Below are positions 63,087 through 64,000 of a stretch of DNA of 64,000 bases, piece by piece (the first letter of the stretch is position 1; the number at the start of each line of letters is the position of its first letter). The notes beneath the pieces were generated by a model. The model was not told where the DNA came from and searched no databases. It saw nothing but the letters and a program-made list of their open reading frames with translations. The position numbers and the translations under genes were made by a program. Location of the stretch: the NCBI GenBank assembly GCA_024653215.1, contig JANLFU010000011.1, positions 1 through 64,000 on the forward strand, read 5' to 3'. Source of the stretch: Candidatus Saccharicenans sp. GTDB taxonomy: Bacteria; Acidobacteriota; Aminicenantia; Aminicenantales; Saccharicenantaceae.

Positions 63087-64000
63087 TCATTTGGCCGCAG
63101 TTTTCCAGACCAGTCCATCCTGCCTGATGTGCAAGCTCTCGCCGCTTTTATTCTTGTATATGGCCTCAAACAGGCTGCTGGTAACGGTGATCTGCGGTGG
63201 ATAATCCCAGCCCTTTACTTTCATGGATTTTTCACGGCTAAGATTAAGCTGTTCCAGGTTCTGGGCAAAACTACCGTTCCGGGCAAAATAATTCCTCTGC
63301 CGGTAATAGATCTGGCGAAGGGCCCATCTAACCTCGGCTTCCGGGTCCTCCTCGCAGTACTCCCTGGCCTTTCCGGCCTCGGTAGAGGTGAATTGAACGT
63401 AGCCCCACATTTCGGGATAATGAATATTGACCAGGCCCTGCGGAGCCCAGGTCCAGTTATCCTCCGGGAGTTCGCGGCCCGAGGTTTTATCCTTCATCTT
63501 GACATAACTCCCGCCCTCGACCACTGTTCTGTATTCAACCCTGGAAAAGTTTATTCGCCACCGGTCGCCGCTTTCGGGCTTCTTCTTAAAAGGGGCGGCT
63601 TCTTTCAATACCTCCCAGGGAAAGGCTATTTCCACCGTCCAGCCCCGGTCTTTATCAGCCGGGTTGTTGATGGTCCCTTCCACCTGGACGGCCGTCTTCA
63701 AGCCCTGTATGTCCCAGGCATGAATGGCCGGTCCCCCGTCGCGGTAGGGTTTGACCAGAAACAGGTCCCAGACCGTATTCAGGGCGTTGATTTCCAGTTC
63801 ATAGTAATTGTGGGTATCGCCATCGGGGTCGATAAAAACTTCAAAATCATTGTCCTGGTAGATGATGGAGTCTCTCCTGGTGAGAGTGGCCCAGACCTGG
63901 GGTTCCTCCAGCTCGGCTCCAACGTAAAAATATTCGTCGTCCCAGAGCATTTTAACCCTGGTCCTGAACCTGGGTTTGGGTTTGCTCTTCCCCTCTATGT
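63087..64000 (-). CDS. CBM9-like carbohydrate-binding protein, C-terminal part (runs off window)
   Basis: At least 304 codons, open to the right edge. The visible part starts with VKMLWDDEYFYVGAELEEPQVWATLT, characteristic of carbohydrate-binding module family 9-like domains, with DNDFEVFIDPDGDTHNYYELEINALNTVWDLFLVKPYRDGG and WTVEIAFPWEVL. A C-terminal extension of about 90 residues follows the module. It is probably secreted and binds oligosaccharides, but the N-terminus is not visible. It ends 13 bases before the serine hydrolase start, so the two are likely cotranscribed. Confidence 0.85.
   Translation of the reverse strand, partial: IEGKSKPKPRFRTRVKMLWDDEYFYVGAELEEPQVWATLTRRDSIIYQDNDFEVFIDPDGDTHNYYELEINALNTVWDLFLVKPYRDGGPAIHAWDIQGLKTAVQVEGTINNPADKDRGWTVEIAFPWEVLKEAAPFKKKPESGDRWRINFSRVEYRTVVEGGSYVKMKDKTSGRELPEDNWTWAPQGLVNIHYPEMWGYVQFTSTEAGKAREYCEEDPEAEVRWALRQIYYRQRNYFARNGSFAQNLEQLNLSREKSMKVKGWDYPPQITVTSSLFEAIYKNKSGESLHIRQDGLVWKTAAK

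Overview
This is a bacterial chromosomal window of about 52 protein genes and two tRNA genes. It is densely coded, moderately GC-rich by eye, and shows no sign of phage, insertion sequences or CRISPR. Many proteins are secreted, lipidated or outer-membrane (two barrels end in the C-terminal Phe typical of outer-membrane proteins), so the host is a diderm. The mix is a fermentative pyruvate:ferredoxin oxidoreductase, three large Asp-box (sortilin/VPS10-like) secreted proteins, tandem C69 dipeptidases with a DUF6305 protein, many exported glycosidases and no obvious respiratory genes. This resembles Candidatus Aminicenantes or another Acidobacteriota-related lineage. That placement is inferred from gene content only. 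No stretch longer than 300 bases lacks a gene; the longest gap is 24795-25087 (293 bases), which holds promoters.

Layout. 1-3836 (minus): the start of nifJ, cut by the window edge, and the classic dnaX-ybaB-recR operon. 3959-12505: an EamA exporter, a Trp/Tyr-rich lipoprotein, ornithine aminotransferase, two tRNA-Ser genes on either side of homoserine dehydrogenase, tadA, threonine synthase and the hflK-hflC pair. 12541-24794: a D-cysteine desulfhydrase/ACC deaminase-like enzyme, the first Asp-box protein, a Tat-exported sugar-isomerase-like protein, an outer-membrane barrel, a rhodanese / 46-residue CXXC protein / membrane polyferredoxin operon, a GH127 glycosidase and a GNAT protein. 25088-31194: a two-gene multicluster amine or amino-acid dehydrogenase and a BtuFCD/FecBCD-type ABC importer. 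31249-42761: GH20 hexosaminidase, Asp-box proteins two and three, AlkD-like repair protein, DUF2892 protein, ArsC-like reductase, GH88/105 hydrolase and a small lipoprotein. 42842-46045: DUF4342, a lipoprotein, DUF2207 and PilZ proteins. 46228-50354: an apparent sugar module of MFS symporter, Gfo/Idh/MocA dehydrogenase and a secreted TIM-barrel-DUF1080 fusion. 50357-53422: a metallopeptidase / TolB-like propeller / outer-membrane barrel fusion. 53536-61233: a radical SAM protein, then a permease, a 53-residue membrane protein, an M14-like deacylase, two C69 dipeptidases and a DUF6305 protein. 61281-64000: a helical protein, a serine beta-lactamase-like hydrolase and a partial CBM9-like protein.

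Together the genes suggest a heterotroph living on peptides and complex glycans. Exported hydrolases release amino acids and sugars, which are taken up and oxidised with ferredoxin-linked enzymes.

The most interesting points are a recurring arrangement in which a -10 box lies only 8-12 bases upstream of a start codon that lacks a Shine-Dalgarno sequence (candidate leaderless mRNAs), the three-part peptidase/propeller/barrel fusion, a roughly 230-residue helical insertion in one Asp-box propeller, the rhodanese/CXXC/polyferredoxin operon, and the compact 3-keto-glycoside-like module.
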